Shown in pieces: positions 17,917 through 26,853 of a DNA stretch of 64,000 nucleotides. Below the pieces are notes generated by a model, which ran no database searches, had not been told where the DNA came from, and saw only the letters and a list, made by a program, of their open reading frames with translations. The stretch covers positions 1 through 64,000 of the forward strand of contig JBHEMX010000025.1 in assembly GCA_046262355.1 (NCBI GenBank). The letters are read 5' to 3'. The translations under genes were made by a program, and so were the position numbers. Within the stretch, counting starts at the first letter, position 1. Every line of letters begins with the position of its first letter. Source of the stretch: DATADD01 sp046262355. GTDB lineage: Bacteria; Actinomycetota; CADDZG01; WHSQ01.

Positions 17917-18719
17917 CCGCGCTGCGAGAGCACCTCGAAGCCCGGCGGGAGGGCGGACGCAAGCTGCTCGTCCCCTACATCATGGGCGGGATACCAGATG
18001 CACACTCGTTCCCGAGCGCGCTGGCGGCGATCGCCACGCACGCGGACGCGGTCGAGATAGGGCTTCCATACTCGGATCCGTTGATGGACGGTCCCGTGAT
18101 CGCGGCCGCGGGAGAGCGAGCCCTGCGAGCCGGCCTCCGACCGCTGGGCGTCGTCGACCTGGTCGCGCGCAACGAGGTCGGCCCTCCGCGCGCCGTAATG
18201 ACCTACTACAACCCGATCCATCGCATCGGTGAGCACGAGTTCTGCCGGCGCGCTGCGGCGGCCGGCCTGTCCGGGCTCATCGTGCCGGACATCCCGATCG
18301 AAGAGTCTGCCTCCCTGCAGCGCGCCGCAGCCGAGCACGAGCTTGCCTGGATACCTCTCGTCGCCCCGACCTCGTCGCCCGAGCGGGTGAGCGCGATCGT
18401 CGCCGGCGCGGCCGGGTTCGTCTACGCGGTCTCCACGCTCGGCGTGACGGGGACGCGCGAGGAGCTCTCCGAGCGCGCCGCTGCGGTCGTCGCGGCGTGC
18501 CGGGTGGCAAGCGATCTCCCCGTCCTCGTCGGCATCGGGGTCTCGACCGTCGCCCACGCTGCAGCCGCGGCCGAGCAGGCCGACGGCGTCGTGATCGGCT
18601 CCGCGGTCGTGCGCGCGGTCCTGAACGAGGGAGCGGACGCGGCGCGGGCGTTCCTCTCCGGCGTCAGGCATGAGCTCGACCGCGTCGGTCGCGCCGGCAG
18701 GTCCACGCACATCTGCTGA
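17913..18719 (+). CDS. trpA: Tryptophan synthase alpha chain
   Basis: Cleaves indole-3-glycerol phosphate to indole and glyceraldehyde 3-phosphate. 268 residues. Seen: LLVPYIMGGIPD, EIGLPYSDPLMDGPVI (the first catalytic acid region), PRAVMTYYNPIHRIG, GLIVPDIPIEE (second catalytic Asp), VSTLGVTGTR and LVGIGVSTVAHA. The GTG start at 17913 overlaps the trpB stop. It is the last gene of the his/trp run. The final bases form the first copy of a 13-bp direct repeat. Confidence 0.95.
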   Translation: MTALREHLEARREGGRKLLVPYIMGGIPDAHSFPSALAAIATHADAVEIGLPYSDPLMDGPVIAAAGERALRAGLRPLGVVDLVARNEVGPPRAVMTYYNPIHRIGEHEFCRRAAAAGLSGLIVPDIPIEESASLQRAAAEHELAWIPLVAPTSSPERVSAIVAGAAGFVYAVSTLGVTGTREELSERAAAVVAACRVASDLPVLVGIGVSTVAHAAAAAEQADGVVIGSAVVRAVLNEGADAARAFLSGVRHELDRVGRAGRSTHIC

Positions 18720-18851
18720 GGCCGAAGACCTTCGCTCCCCATCCGACGCGCCGGTTGGTCCACGATGTTGTTGCAGTTGCGCACGCCCGGCGTGTTCCAA
18801 AGCAAGGAGACGCGCCGCAGCACCTAAGGCGCGCGATTACGCACATCTGCT
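18705..18851. repeat. 13-bp direct repeats flanking 121 bp after trpA
   Basis: ACGCACATCTGCT occurs at 18705-18717, covering the end of trpA, and again at 18839-18851. The 121 bp between them encode nothing recognisable. This could be the footprint of a small insertion or duplication. Confidence 0.45.
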
Positions 18852-19410
18852 TAGGGGAAAGTTCTTCACCTTTCGGCGCGCCTTCCCGATTGAGAAGCGA
18901 GAGGTCTGGACCGGTCAGCGGAAGGGACGAGGGTGAGGCAGATCAGGGTTCTCAAGGGCCGCAAGCCCCCGCGGTAGGCTCCACGCCGACTCGTCCGTTC
19001 GGCCGGCCCCGCTCTCGTGGGCGGTAGGACCACCAGGTCCAAGAACCGAGCTCGTGCCCGACCGCCGACGCCAGACGGCCCGGTCGAACCCGACCACATG
19101 CCCTCCACCCCGCTCAGCGGCGGCACAAGAGCGATGGTCGCAAGAACCGAGGCGAGCACCCGCCCGGGCCGGTCGAACACGACCACATGCCCCTGGTATG
19201 GACGGCGGCGGGCCGAAATGGTCCTTCAGGGCTATTGAGTCTCCCGGGCATTGCATGGAAGATACTTCCACGACACGCTTGGCGGGGGGGACGGTGGGTC
19301 TGCGAGGGAGGAGTGGTTCCCGCTCATGTCTGCTCCTCTCTCGCTCCCATTCGCGGCGTCGACCTCGTCGGAGTCGACCGCTCCCACTCACTCCCTCTGG
19401 CTTCCGCGCC

Positions 19411-19530
19411 GGGGTCGTGGCCCCCATTGTGTTCGGGGAGTTTGGTTGTGCGCGCCCCTGCGCCGGGCCCCAGGTCGCGGCCCCTGGTGCGTTCGGGGTG
19501 ATCTGGGTGGCGCGCTCTTGCGCCGAAGTA
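19411..19530. repeat. 60-bp imperfect tandem repeat
   Basis: Two adjacent 60-bp units (19411-19470, 19471-19530) agree at roughly 38 of 60 positions, best in GTTCGGGG and the CGCGC..TGCGCC end. Non-coding. Confidence 0.5.
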
Positions 19531-19554
19531 CCCCGACTCGAGGCCCCCGACCAG

Positions 19555-19580
19555 GCCCCGACTTGAGGCCCCGACTTGAG
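19555..19580. repeat. 13-bp exact tandem duplication
   Basis: GCCCCGACTTGAG is repeated twice head to tail, with a diverged copy (CCCCGACTCGAGG) about 20 bp upstream. Confidence 0.7.
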
Positions 19581-19674
19581 GCCCATGGGACGAAGGAGCC
19601 TCCTGTTTACATCTAGACGAGATGATGCTTACGTTGTTCGTGGACGATCATTTCGAGCGAACCTAGGGGGCGAC

Positions 19675-21291
19675 ATGCGCCGGATAGCTCTTCTCTCCTT
19701 CCTTGTGGCGACGTTGGTGGGAGCGGCAGGTCTGCCGGCGATGGCCGGCAGCGCCTCAGCCGCCGCCGGCGGCGGTAGGGCCGGGGCAGACTTCAACGGC
19801 GACGGCTTCGACGACCTCGCCGTGGGCGTCCACGGAGAGACGATCGGGACCGAGGCCAACGCCGGCGCCGTCAACGTGCTGTATGGAGCGCGTTCCGGGC
19901 TCAGCGCGGCCGGAGATCAGTTCTGGCACCAGGACTCGCCCGGCGTCGACGACGTCGCCGAGGCGGGCGACGAGTTCGGGGCCGCCCTGGCCGCGGGAGA
20001 CTTCAACGGCGACGGCTTCGACGACCTTGCGGTAGGCGTTCGCTTCGAGGACATCGCCGCGGCAACGGATGCGGGCGCCGTGAACATCCTCTACGGGTCG
20101 GCCGCAGGGCTCACGGCGACCGGGGACCGGTTCCTCCACCAGGACACGGCGGGCCTAAGCGACGTCGCCGAGGCGGGGGATCTCTTCGGCGCTGCGCTCG
20201 CCGCGGCTAACTTCGGCAAGGGTCGGCAGGCGGATCTCGCGGTGGGTGCTCACGGCGAGGACGTCGGCGCGGCAACGGATGCGGGCGCCGTGAACGTCAT
20301 CTACGGGTCGCCGGGGGGCCTGGCTTCCGCGGGCGACCAGTTCTGGAACCAGGACACGACCGGCGTGAGAGACGTCGCGGAAAGCGACGACCTCTTCGGA
20401 GTGACGCTCGCCGCGGCCAACTTCGGAAAGGGCAGGCGGGCGGATCTTGCGGTGGGCGCCCTGCGCGAGGACGTGGATACGGTCGTCAACGCGGGCGCCG
20501 TGAACGTCCTCTACGGATCGTCGCGCGGGCTCAACGTGAGGCGCGACCAGTTCTGGAACCAGGACACGACAGGAGTGGAGGACGTCGCCGAGGCGAGCGA
20601 CAACTTCGGGTCGGCCCTCACAGCCGCCAACTTCGGCAAGCGCCGGCGCGCCGACCTGGCGATCGCCGTGGTGGGCGAGGACGTCGGCGCGGTCACCAAT
20701 GCGGGCGCCGTGAACGTCCTCTACGGATCGTCGCGCGGGCTCAACGTGAGGCGCGACCAGTTCTGGAACCAGGACACGACAGGAGTGGAGGACGTCGCCG
20801 AGGCGAGCGACCTCTTCGGGGTGTCCCTGGCCGCGGCTAACCTCGGCAGGGGAAGGCAGGCCGACCTCGTGGTGGGGGTGCCCCACGAAGGCGTGGGTGC
20901 AGTGGGCGGCGCCGGGGCAGTGAACGTCCTCTACGGGTCGCAGCGCGGGCTCAGCGCGGCTCGAGATCGATTCCTCCACCAGGACACGCCGGGCGTGGAG
21001 GACGTCGCCGAGGCGGGCGACAACTGGGGCTTCGGGCTCACCGGGCTGAACTTCGGGAAGGGCAGACAGGCCGACCTTGCGGTCGGCGCCGCCCAGGAAG
21101 ATCTCGGGGCTGCCCTAGATGCCGGAGCCGTCAACGTCCTTTACGGTTCGGCGCGTGGAGTGACCGTCGCCGGAGACCAGTTCTGGCATCAGGACTCTCC
21201 CGGGGTGGAGGACGTCGCCGAGACAAACGACGAGTTCGCCCTCGCCCTCGCCGCGCCGAACTACGGCAACCGGCCACTCGAGCCTCTGTAA
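19675..21291 (+). CDS. Secreted FG-GAP/integrin-like seven-bladed beta-propeller protein
   Basis: 538 residues from ATG 19675, chosen for the RBS AGGGGG and a clear Sec signal peptide (MRRIALLSFLVATLVGAAGL...ASA). The rest is seven FG-GAP repeats of about 70 residues plus a clipped eighth. Each has the form 'FG.AL.AANFGKGRQADLAVG...AGAVNVLYGS..GL....DQFWHQD..GV.DVAE'. The first two repeats keep the calcium-binding DFNGDGFDD; later ones have NFGKGRQAD and have lost those ligands. Units four and five share an identical stretch of about 111 bp. Likely an extracellular adhesion or binding protein. No enzymatic domain or cell-wall anchor is seen. Confidence 0.85.
   Translation: MRRIALLSFLVATLVGAAGLPAMAGSASAAAGGGRAGADFNGDGFDDLAVGVHGETIGTEANAGAVNVLYGARSGLSAAGDQFWHQDSPGVDDVAEAGDEFGAALAAGDFNGDGFDDLAVGVRFEDIAAATDAGAVNILYGSAAGLTATGDRFLHQDTAGLSDVAEAGDLFGAALAAANFGKGRQADLAVGAHGEDVGAATDAGAVNVIYGSPGGLASAGDQFWNQDTTGVRDVAESDDLFGVTLAAANFGKGRRADLAVGALREDVDTVVNAGAVNVLYGSSRGLNVRRDQFWNQDTTGVEDVAEASDNFGSALTAANFGKRRRADLAIAVVGEDVGAVTNAGAVNVLYGSSRGLNVRRDQFWNQDTTGVEDVAEASDLFGVSLAAANLGRGRQADLVVGVPHEGVGAVGGAGAVNVLYGSQRGLSAARDRFLHQDTPGVEDVAEAGDNWGFGLTGLNFGKGRQADLAVGAAQEDLGAALDAGAVNVLYGSARGVTVAGDQFWHQDSPGVEDVAETNDEFALALAAPNYGNRPLEPL
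20491..20811 (+). repeat. Identical 111-bp segments in adjacent propeller blades
   Basis: 20491-20601 and 20701-20811 appear identical base for base, while flanking sequence differs (AAC versus CTC after them). The 210-bp period equals one 70-residue blade. Neighbouring blades are clearly diverged, so this pair was recently duplicated or homogenised. Confidence 0.8.
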
Positions 21292-21379
21292 ACCGCGGGC
21301 CTCGGGCGCAGCGTCGCCGGGTTACTCCTGCGTTCGCGCGCGCCTGCTAGACCACGGGTCCGCCGCGCGCTGGACGGAC

Positions 21380-23231
21380 GTGGCCGTGCTCCCGGGCGCG
21401 CATCACGCGCCGCCGAGGGCCACTGAGCGCGCCCTCCTGGAGCGCGCCGAGAACATCCAGAGACGTCTCTTCCATCCCGGAGACGACTATGAGCACGGTG
21501 GCGGCGGAGGGGCAACCACGACCCCATCGCAGGCCGACAACTTCGAGATCGTCGGGCACTGGACCCTGACGCAGGGGGGCCCATACGCCGACGTGTACCT
21601 CTACGACCACGGCGGCGACGTCGGCAAGTAGGCCTACGTCGGGACGTGGGCGGCGAGGTGCAAGAGAGGCGTCCAGATCGTCGACGTCAACGACCCCGCA
21701 AACCCGGTTGTGGTCGCGACGGCCGGCCGCAGGGTCGGCGTCTCGAACGAGGACGTCGTGGTGCAGCACATCGGAGAACCGCGACGTGCTCGCGGTCGTC
21801 ATCCAGGGGTGTCGCTTCGGCAGGGAGGCACCGCCCGTGGGACTGAAGCTGTGGGATGTGACCGATCCCAGCAACCCGACGAAGCTGGCGCTCTTCGAGA
21901 CTCCCGCCGGCGTCCACGAGCTCGACGACGTCGTGCGCGACGACGGGCGGGCGCTGGCGGTGCTGGCGCTTCCCTTCGCCGAGTTCGGCGTCGTCTTCGG
22001 CGAGGACGCTCCGGGGGAGTTCTGGCTCGTCGACGTGTCGGACCCGACGCAGCCCGTCGCGCTCGCGGACTGGGGGGTCATCTCCAACAGCTCCCTGGAG
22101 ATCTTCGGCGGCAACGACGAGTACACGAGCCCCTTCCAGGGCCTCGGAGCAGTCCCGGATACGTTCGCTCACGGCGCGCGGCTGGCGGACGACGGAGAAA
22201 CCGCTTACGTCTCGTACTGGGATGCGGGGGCGTGCTCAAGTTCGACATCAGCGAGCCGGAGAACCCGATCCTGGAGGGACGGACGTCTTACGATCCCGGA
22301 GCCGACGGGGACGCACACTCGCTCACGCCGTACGACGCGGGCGGGACCCGATACATCCTTCAGAACGACGAGGACGGCTTCAACCTCCCCGGCGTGCTCG
22401 CCTCCACGAGCGTCACCGGAGACGAGCGCTACCCCGCCGTCCAGCAGTTCTGGGCGCCGACGTTGCTGTCGCGCGGCTCCCTGGCATCGGGGTTGCTCAC
22501 GGGCAGGGCGCACGATGCCCGCAACGGATGTTTCGGGAAGCGCTACGTCGGCGCCAAGAACAAGGTTGTACTCATCAACGTCGTCGACCCCTTCTATGCG
22601 CAGCAACCGTGCGGCGTCGGCAAGCAAGTGCTCTTCGCGGTACGTGCGGGGGCGAAGGCTGTGATGCTGAACCTCATCGGTCCCGACGATCCGTCACGTA
22701 TTACGGCCCCCGACGCAAGAACCAGAAGCTCGTCAACAAGGAAGCGAGGGGAGTCCCCATCGTCCAGGTGGCCGAGATCGACGAGGTCGCCGCCGAGATC
22801 AGGTCCGGACTGCAGGATGGGGTCGTGAAGGTGACCCTCAAGGCACAGCCACCGTCGTTCGGTTTCCTGCGCATCTTCGATGAAGCGACGGCCGAAGACA
22901 TCAACGAGGATGGAACGCCCGAGTACGAGCAGGTTGGACATTTCTCGGACCTGGCTCACGTGCGCGGTGAGTTCAAGGCTCCTCCGGGGTTCTGGACGAT
23001 CCACAACACCGAGGTCCTCGACGAGCGTGCCTACGCCTCGTGGTCGGGCACGGCATCGTGGCGCTCGACATGAGCGATCCGACCGCACCGGAGCTCGTGG
23101 GACAGTTCGTGCCCCCGAACAGCGACGTGTGGGGGGTGGCGATCGATCCCGAGACGGGCTTGGTCTACGCGAGCGACATCGGGTCGGGCCTGTGGATCCC
23201 GAATCCAACCGGGAGCGCCGCCGCCGACTGA
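21380..23231 (+). pseudogene. LVIVD-repeat-type surface protein, multiply interrupted
   Basis: Consecutive frames give one continuous protein: NFEIVGHWTLTQGGPYADVY, then an in-frame TAG at 21629. AYVGTW...GVQIVDVNDPANPVVVA follows, with a frameshift near 21770. GLKLWDVTDPSNPTKLALFE and EFWLVDVSDPTQPVALADWG come next, with a shift near 22230. LKFDISEPENPILEG and then KVVLINVVDPFYAQQPCGVG lead to a shift near 22700. FGFLRIFDEATAEDINEDGT follows, then a last shift near 23045 before IVALDMSDPTAPELVGQF and GVAIDPETGLVYASDIGSG. The repeated '(V/L)DVSDPxxP' pattern is the LVIVD repeat of extracellular propellers, with a PA-like insert. One stop and about four frameshifts make it non-functional. Confidence 0.85.
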
Positions 23232-23274
23232 GGATCCGAGGTTTTTCGTCACACCTTCCCGGTAGCGTCGAACC

Positions 23275-23681
23275 ATGCACGAAGGAAGGCGCCTTCCGTG
23301 ACGCGTCCGCCGGAGGAACGAGAGCTGGTCGACAGGCTCTGCCGCTGGGGCTTCAACAACTCACAGATAGCGCGCCTGACGAACGTCTCGAGAACATCGG
23401 TCCGGGAATGGCGACGACGCCCTCCCTCGTGGACGCCAGGTGTTCATCGAGTCAAGGACTGCCCGGTGTATCCATTCGGATGGTGGTCGTTTCATCAACC
23501 GTGTGAACGGTGGCGAGTATCCTCGCTACCAGTTCGTCAATGCTTCAAAGGACATCCGAGATATCTTCTGCCGCGCCTGCGAGAAGTACGGGTCGCGTGG
23601 ACACAGTCCGCGTACAGGACCATCTCGGTATCGCGCCGAGGGGACGTGGCCAAGCTGGACTCATCGTGGGGCCCAAAGTGA
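23275..23681 (+). pseudogene. HTH / LAGLIDADG-like DNA-binding protein, remnant
   Basis: The N-terminal part reads EERELVDRLCRWGFNNSQIA, RLTNVSRTSVREWRR, a helix-turn-helix. Sequence then jumps to IHSDGGRFINRVNGGEYPRY, QFVNASKDIRDIFCRACEKY and, after a shift, VAWTQSAYRTISVSRRGDVA KLDS. From memory this is the two ends of an actinobacterial family with an N-terminal HTH and a LAGLIDADG-like C-terminal domain (HSDG...N). The middle of about 110 residues is deleted and two to three frame changes exist. A start at ATG 23275 with TAGCGT 6 nt upstream would be the ancestral one. It directly abuts tRNA-Leu. Confidence 0.65.
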
Positions 23682-23704
23682 TTCAACTAGACTTGGCATC
23701 CTCG

Positions 23705-23789
23705 GCCGGGATGGAGAAATCTGGTAAACTCAATCGGCTCAAAACCGATCGCCCGAAAGGGCTTGCGGGTTCGAATCCCGCTCCCGGCA
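23705..23789 (+). tRNA. tRNA-Leu (anticodon CAA)
   Basis: The acceptor stem GCCGGGA pairs with TCCCGGC. The anticodon stem-loop is TCGG-CTCAAAA-CCGA, giving CAA. A long variable arm (GCCCGAAAGGGC) and the T arm GCGGGTTCGAATCCCGC are present. 85 nt without an encoded CCA. The variable arm marks it as a class II leucine tRNA. Confidence 0.93.
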
Positions 23790-23954
23790 CGTCGAAGCGC
23801 TGTGAAAGCCGGACCGTCCGGTGAAGTGTGCATGTTCGCACTCGTTCTCAGGGGCAGGTGTCGACTCGAGCCATCCAGGCGGCAAGCGCCTGGCCCTCGG
23901 ATGTCCGAGAAGCCCTTTCGGCGCGCCGGGCGCACCCCTATACTTCGCCTCCCC

Positions 23955-24230
23955 ATGCAGATACAGCGAAGCCTGTCCGAGCTCGCCGACTCTCTCGACA
24001 GAGAGCGCGAGGACCTGCGCATAGTCGAGGAGCAGGTCCGCTTCCAGAGCGATGTCCTCGAGGAGGCCAAGACCCGCATGCTGGTCGCCGAGACGCCTCT
24101 GGCGGACCGTGCCTACCGGATCGCACGAGACGACCTCGGACGCCTCGAGCGGGAGCGCGACCGCATCCGATCGTCCATAGCCGAGCTGCTCGTACAGCAG
24201 GACCGGCTCCTGGACCGGATGCTCGGTTGA
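23955..24230 (+). CDS. Small coiled-coil protein, unknown function
   Basis: 91 residues, MQIQRSLSELADSLDREREDL onward, almost wholly alpha-helical with heptad-like spacing and many Arg/Glu pairs. No Cys, membrane segment or known domain. ATG 23955 is favoured because TATACT (23939-23944) lies 10 nt upstream, suggesting leaderless expression. Longer in-frame versions begin inside the tRNA and are unlikely. Stands alone between tRNA-Leu and the liv operon. Confidence 0.65.
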   Translation: MQIQRSLSELADSLDREREDLRIVEEQVRFQSDVLEEAKTRMLVAETPLADRAYRIARDDLGRLERERDRIRSSIAELLVQQDRLLDRMLG

Positions 24231-24387
24231 ACGCAGGGCGACGCGCCGAAATGCCCGGAACGGGTATCTTCGTTACGACAGCAGTAGTAAGCGAGCTCGG
24301 CGCATTCCGCCGTTCTTGTGCCGTCGCTCGGTAAACTGACGTCGCCATCGCCCGTTGCGGGACGGGCGGCGCAAAGACGTGTCGGGA

Positions 24388-24406
24388 CCGTCGCTCCTGG
24401 CGACGG
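24388..24406 (+). promoter_or_regulatory. Leader hairpin upstream of livK
   Basis: Perfect 7-bp stem CCGTCGC / GCGACGG with a 5-nt loop, 24 nt before the livK ATG, in a 199-bp gap that also carries a -10-like GTAAACT near 24331. The role is unknown. Confidence 0.3.
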
Positions 24407-24429
24407 CCTCGATGAGGCAAGGGGGAGAT

Positions 24430-25698
24430 ATGGACAACCCGAGGTGGCTCAAGCTCGTGGCGGTTCTCGCCGGACTGGTACTCCTAGCTGCGGCCTGTGC
24501 CCGCGAGGAGGGTGACGGTGGCGGTGGCGCCGCGGCCGAGTGTCCCGACGACGAGTTCGGCTGCGTCGAGGTCGGCTCCGACGAGCCCATCAAGCTCGGC
24601 ACGCTGCTCGTGATCTCCGGTCCCAACGCGAGCCTCGGGCTCGACAGTCAGTACGGCGTCCAGGTTGCCGTCGACATGCGCGGCGAGGTCGCCGGCCATG
24701 AGGTCGAGCTCGAGAACCAGGATGACGGCTGCGCGGCCGAGGGCGGTCAGACCGGAGCGCAGGCGCTCGTCTCAGATCCTCAGGTCGTCGCGGTGATCGG
24801 TACGAGCTGTTCGAGCGCCGGGGTCCCGGCGGCGGAGATCACGAGCGACAAGGGCGTGTTGATGGTGTCGCCGTCGAACACGGCGCCGGACCTCACCGAC
24901 CCCGAGACGCACCAGTCCTTCTACGCGCGCACCGCCCACAACGACAAGGTGCAGGGCGCCGCGATGGCTCGGTTCGTGGCCGAGGAGCTGGGCGCCAAGA
25001 CGGCCGCGACGATCCACGACGGAAGCCCCTACGCAGATGGTCTGCAGTCGGTGTTCGCCGACGTCTTCCAGAGTCAGTACGACGGTGAGATCACCGAGCA
25101 GGAGGCCGTGCAGGTCGGGGATACCGACTTCAAGCCGGTGCTCACGAGCATCGCCTCGACCAACCCCGACTTCCTCTACTACCCGGTGTTCGTCCCCGAG
25201 GGGGCGGGCATCACGCAGCAAGCGCGTCAGACGAGCGGCCTCGACGGAGTCGATCTCGGCGGCGCCGACGGCATGCAGACCCCCGACTTCATCGAGGCGG
25301 CGGGGGACGCGACCGAGGGCATGTACCTCTCGGGACCAGACCTGAGCTTCTCGGGCAACTTCTATAAGGACGAGTTCCTCCCGGCGTACACCGAGGTCTC
25401 GGGCGAAAAGGAGCCGATCTCGGTGTTCCACGCGCACTCGTACGACGCGACCAACATGGTGTTGGACGCGATCGAGGAGGTCGCGATCGAGAGCGACGAC
25501 GGAGGTCTGCTGATACCCAGGACCGAGCTCCGCGATGCTCTGTTCGCGACGGAGGGCTACGAAGGCATCATCGGGAACCTCACCTGCAATGAGAACGGCG
25601 ACTGCAACCCGCAGACGACGATCGCCGTCAGTCAGGTAAAGAACGGGGAGTTCAAGCCGGTCTTCCAGGTGACGCTCGAGCTGGAAGAGACCGAGTAG
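24430..25698 (+). CDS. livK: Branched-chain amino-acid-type ABC transporter substrate-binding lipoprotein
   Basis: Extracytoplasmic periplasmic-binding-protein type I (Peripla_BP_6) domain. 422 residues from ATG 24430 behind GGGGGAG. Lipobox LLAAAC near residue 21 indicates lipid anchoring. Family features: IKLGTLLVISGPNASLGLDS, DPQVVAVIGTSCSSAGVPAA, GVLMVSPSNTAPDLTD and FYARTAHNDKVQGAAMARFV. Leads a five-gene transporter operon. The ligand may be Leu/Ile/Val, but this family also takes amides, urea or aromatic acids, so specificity is uncertain. A strong hairpin separates it from livH. Confidence 0.92.
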   Translation: MDNPRWLKLVAVLAGLVLLAAACAREEGDGGGGAAAECPDDEFGCVEVGSDEPIKLGTLLVISGPNASLGLDSQYGVQVAVDMRGEVAGHEVELENQDDGCAAEGGQTGAQALVSDPQVVAVIGTSCSSAGVPAAEITSDKGVLMVSPSNTAPDLTDPETHQSFYARTAHNDKVQGAAMARFVAEELGAKTAATIHDGSPYADGLQSVFADVFQSQYDGEITEQEAVQVGDTDFKPVLTSIASTNPDFLYYPVFVPEGAGITQQARQTSGLDGVDLGGADGMQTPDFIEAAGDATEGMYLSGPDLSFSGNFYKDEFLPAYTEVSGEKEPISVFHAHSYDATNMVLDAIEEVAIESDDGGLLIPRTELRDALFATEGYEGIIGNLTCNENGDCNPQTTIAVSQVKNGEFKPVFQVTLELEETE

Positions 25699-25709
25699 CA
25701 AGAGCTACG

Positions 25710-25734
25710 GAGGGGGCGGCTGAACCGCCCCCTC
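25710..25734 (+). terminator. Intra-operon hairpin between livK and livH
   Basis: Perfect 10-bp stem GAGGGGGCGG / CCGCCCCCTC with a 5-nt loop, starting 12 nt after the livK stop and followed by TT but no T-run. Probably an attenuator or mRNA stabiliser giving more binding protein than permease. Confidence 0.6.
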
Positions 25735-25752
25735 TTGGCGCCTGGGAGGGAC

Positions 25753-26853
25753 ATGGTCTCGACGACCGAACAGCCGGCCAAGCCGGCCGCGGGGGGAGGG
25801 CTGCAGCGCTCCCTCCTGCGACTCCCTGTGCGGAAGATCTTGCTGTGGATCATCAGCGTGGTCCTCGTCATCGGTCTCACGGCGGGGATCCGGGCGAACT
25901 TGGCGGAGGGCGTGCTCACCTTCGCCAACTACCGTTCGTTCTTCATCGACGGCCTCGCCCAGGGCAGCCTCTATGCGGTCATCGCCGTGGGCTACACGTT
26001 GGTCTACGGCATCTTGTTCCTCATCAACTTCGCGCACGGTGAGGTCTTCATGGCCGGCGCGTTCACCAGCTTCTTCTTGGCGCGCACTCTGGACGAGAGC
26101 GGGTTCCTCGACGCCAACCCCGTGGTGTCGATCCTCATCCTGCTCATCATCTCGATGGTCGTGTCCACGCTGACGGCGATACTCCTCGAACGGATCGCTT
26201 ACCGGCGGCTGCGCGGTGCTCCGAGGCTGATCCCGCTCATCACCGCGATCGGCGCGTCCCTCTTCCTGCAGAACACGTTCCGCGGACTGTACGGGGCATC
26301 GACCCGCGGCTACCCCATCCCCGACGGTCTCAAGGGCAGATGGGACATCTTCGGGATCCCGATCCTCAAGACCCAGACGATCGTGATCATCGGCGCGGCC
26401 CTGCTGATGATCGGGCTCTATCTCTTCATCGAAAGGACCAAGACCGGCCGATCGATGCGCGCGGTGGGAGAGGACAAGGAGATCGCGAGCCTCATGGGCG
26501 TCGACGTCGATAAGGTCATCGTCCAGACCTTTGCGATCGGCGGGATGCTGGCCGGCGCCGCGGGCGTGCTGTGGGCGATGGTGCTCGGACAGGTCAACGC
26601 CTTCATGGGATTCATCCCCGGCATCAAGGCGTTCACGGCAGCCGTGCTGGGTGGCATCGGCAATATCGTGGGAGCGGCGGTCGGCGGGGTCCTCCTCGGG
26701 GTGCTGGAATCGTTGGCGCCCAACCTCTTTCTGCCGCCGAGTATCCCATCGCCGAATCAGCTGAAGGATGGGGTCGCTTTCACGGTGCTAGTTCTCATCC
26801 TTATATTCCGTCCCGGGGGCTTGCTCGGGTCGAGCGAGGAGGAGAAGGCCTGA
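25753..26853 (+). CDS. livH: ABC transporter permease, LivH family
   Basis: Membrane component of the branched-chain amino-acid-type importer. 366 residues from ATG 25753 behind GGGAGGG. A hydrophilic about 30-residue N-terminus is followed by about eight membrane segments. LivH signatures GLAQGSLYAVIAVGYTLVYG, LINFAHGEVFMAGAF and the loop RAVGEDKEIASLMGVDVDKV (coupling to the ATPase) are present. The stop and the next start share an A (TGATG), indicating coupling with livM. Confidence 0.93.
   Translation: MVSTTEQPAKPAAGGGLQRSLLRLPVRKILLWIISVVLVIGLTAGIRANLAEGVLTFANYRSFFIDGLAQGSLYAVIAVGYTLVYGILFLINFAHGEVFMAGAFTSFFLARTLDESGFLDANPVVSILILLIISMVVSTLTAILLERIAYRRLRGAPRLIPLITAIGASLFLQNTFRGLYGASTRGYPIPDGLKGRWDIFGIPILKTQTIVIIGAALLMIGLYLFIERTKTGRSMRAVGEDKEIASLMGVDVDKVIVQTFAIGGMLAGAAGVLWAMVLGQVNAFMGFIPGIKAFTAAVLGGIGNIVGAAVGGVLLGVLESLAPNLFLPPSIPSPNQLKDGVAFTVLVLILIFRPGGLLGSSEEEKA

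Larger units (their letters stand above)
18720..19674. other. Repeat-rich intergenic region without a gene
   Basis: 955 bp with only low-complexity shadow frames on both strands. It contains a 13-bp direct repeat pair near trpA and an approximate 90-100-bp duplication at about 19036-19200 (shared AAGAACCGAG and CGGTCGAAC with CGACCACATGCCC). A 60-bp imperfect tandem pair lies at 19411-19530, and two exact tandem copies of GCCCCGACTTGAG lie at 19555-19580. The end holds the ribosome-binding site of the FG-GAP gene. No RNA gene or convincing promoter was identified. Confidence 0.6.

Noticed and set aside
18915..19586. A 223-codon open frame on the minus strand in the trpA-FG-GAP gap
   Set aside because: Low-complexity Pro/Arg/Gly/Ser sequence over internal DNA repeats, no RBS or domain; typical of open frames in GC-rich non-coding DNA.
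19789..21291. CRISPR-like or satellite repeats
   Set aside because: The about 210-bp periodicity is protein-coding (FG-GAP blades) and in frame; no CRISPR array was found anywhere in the window.
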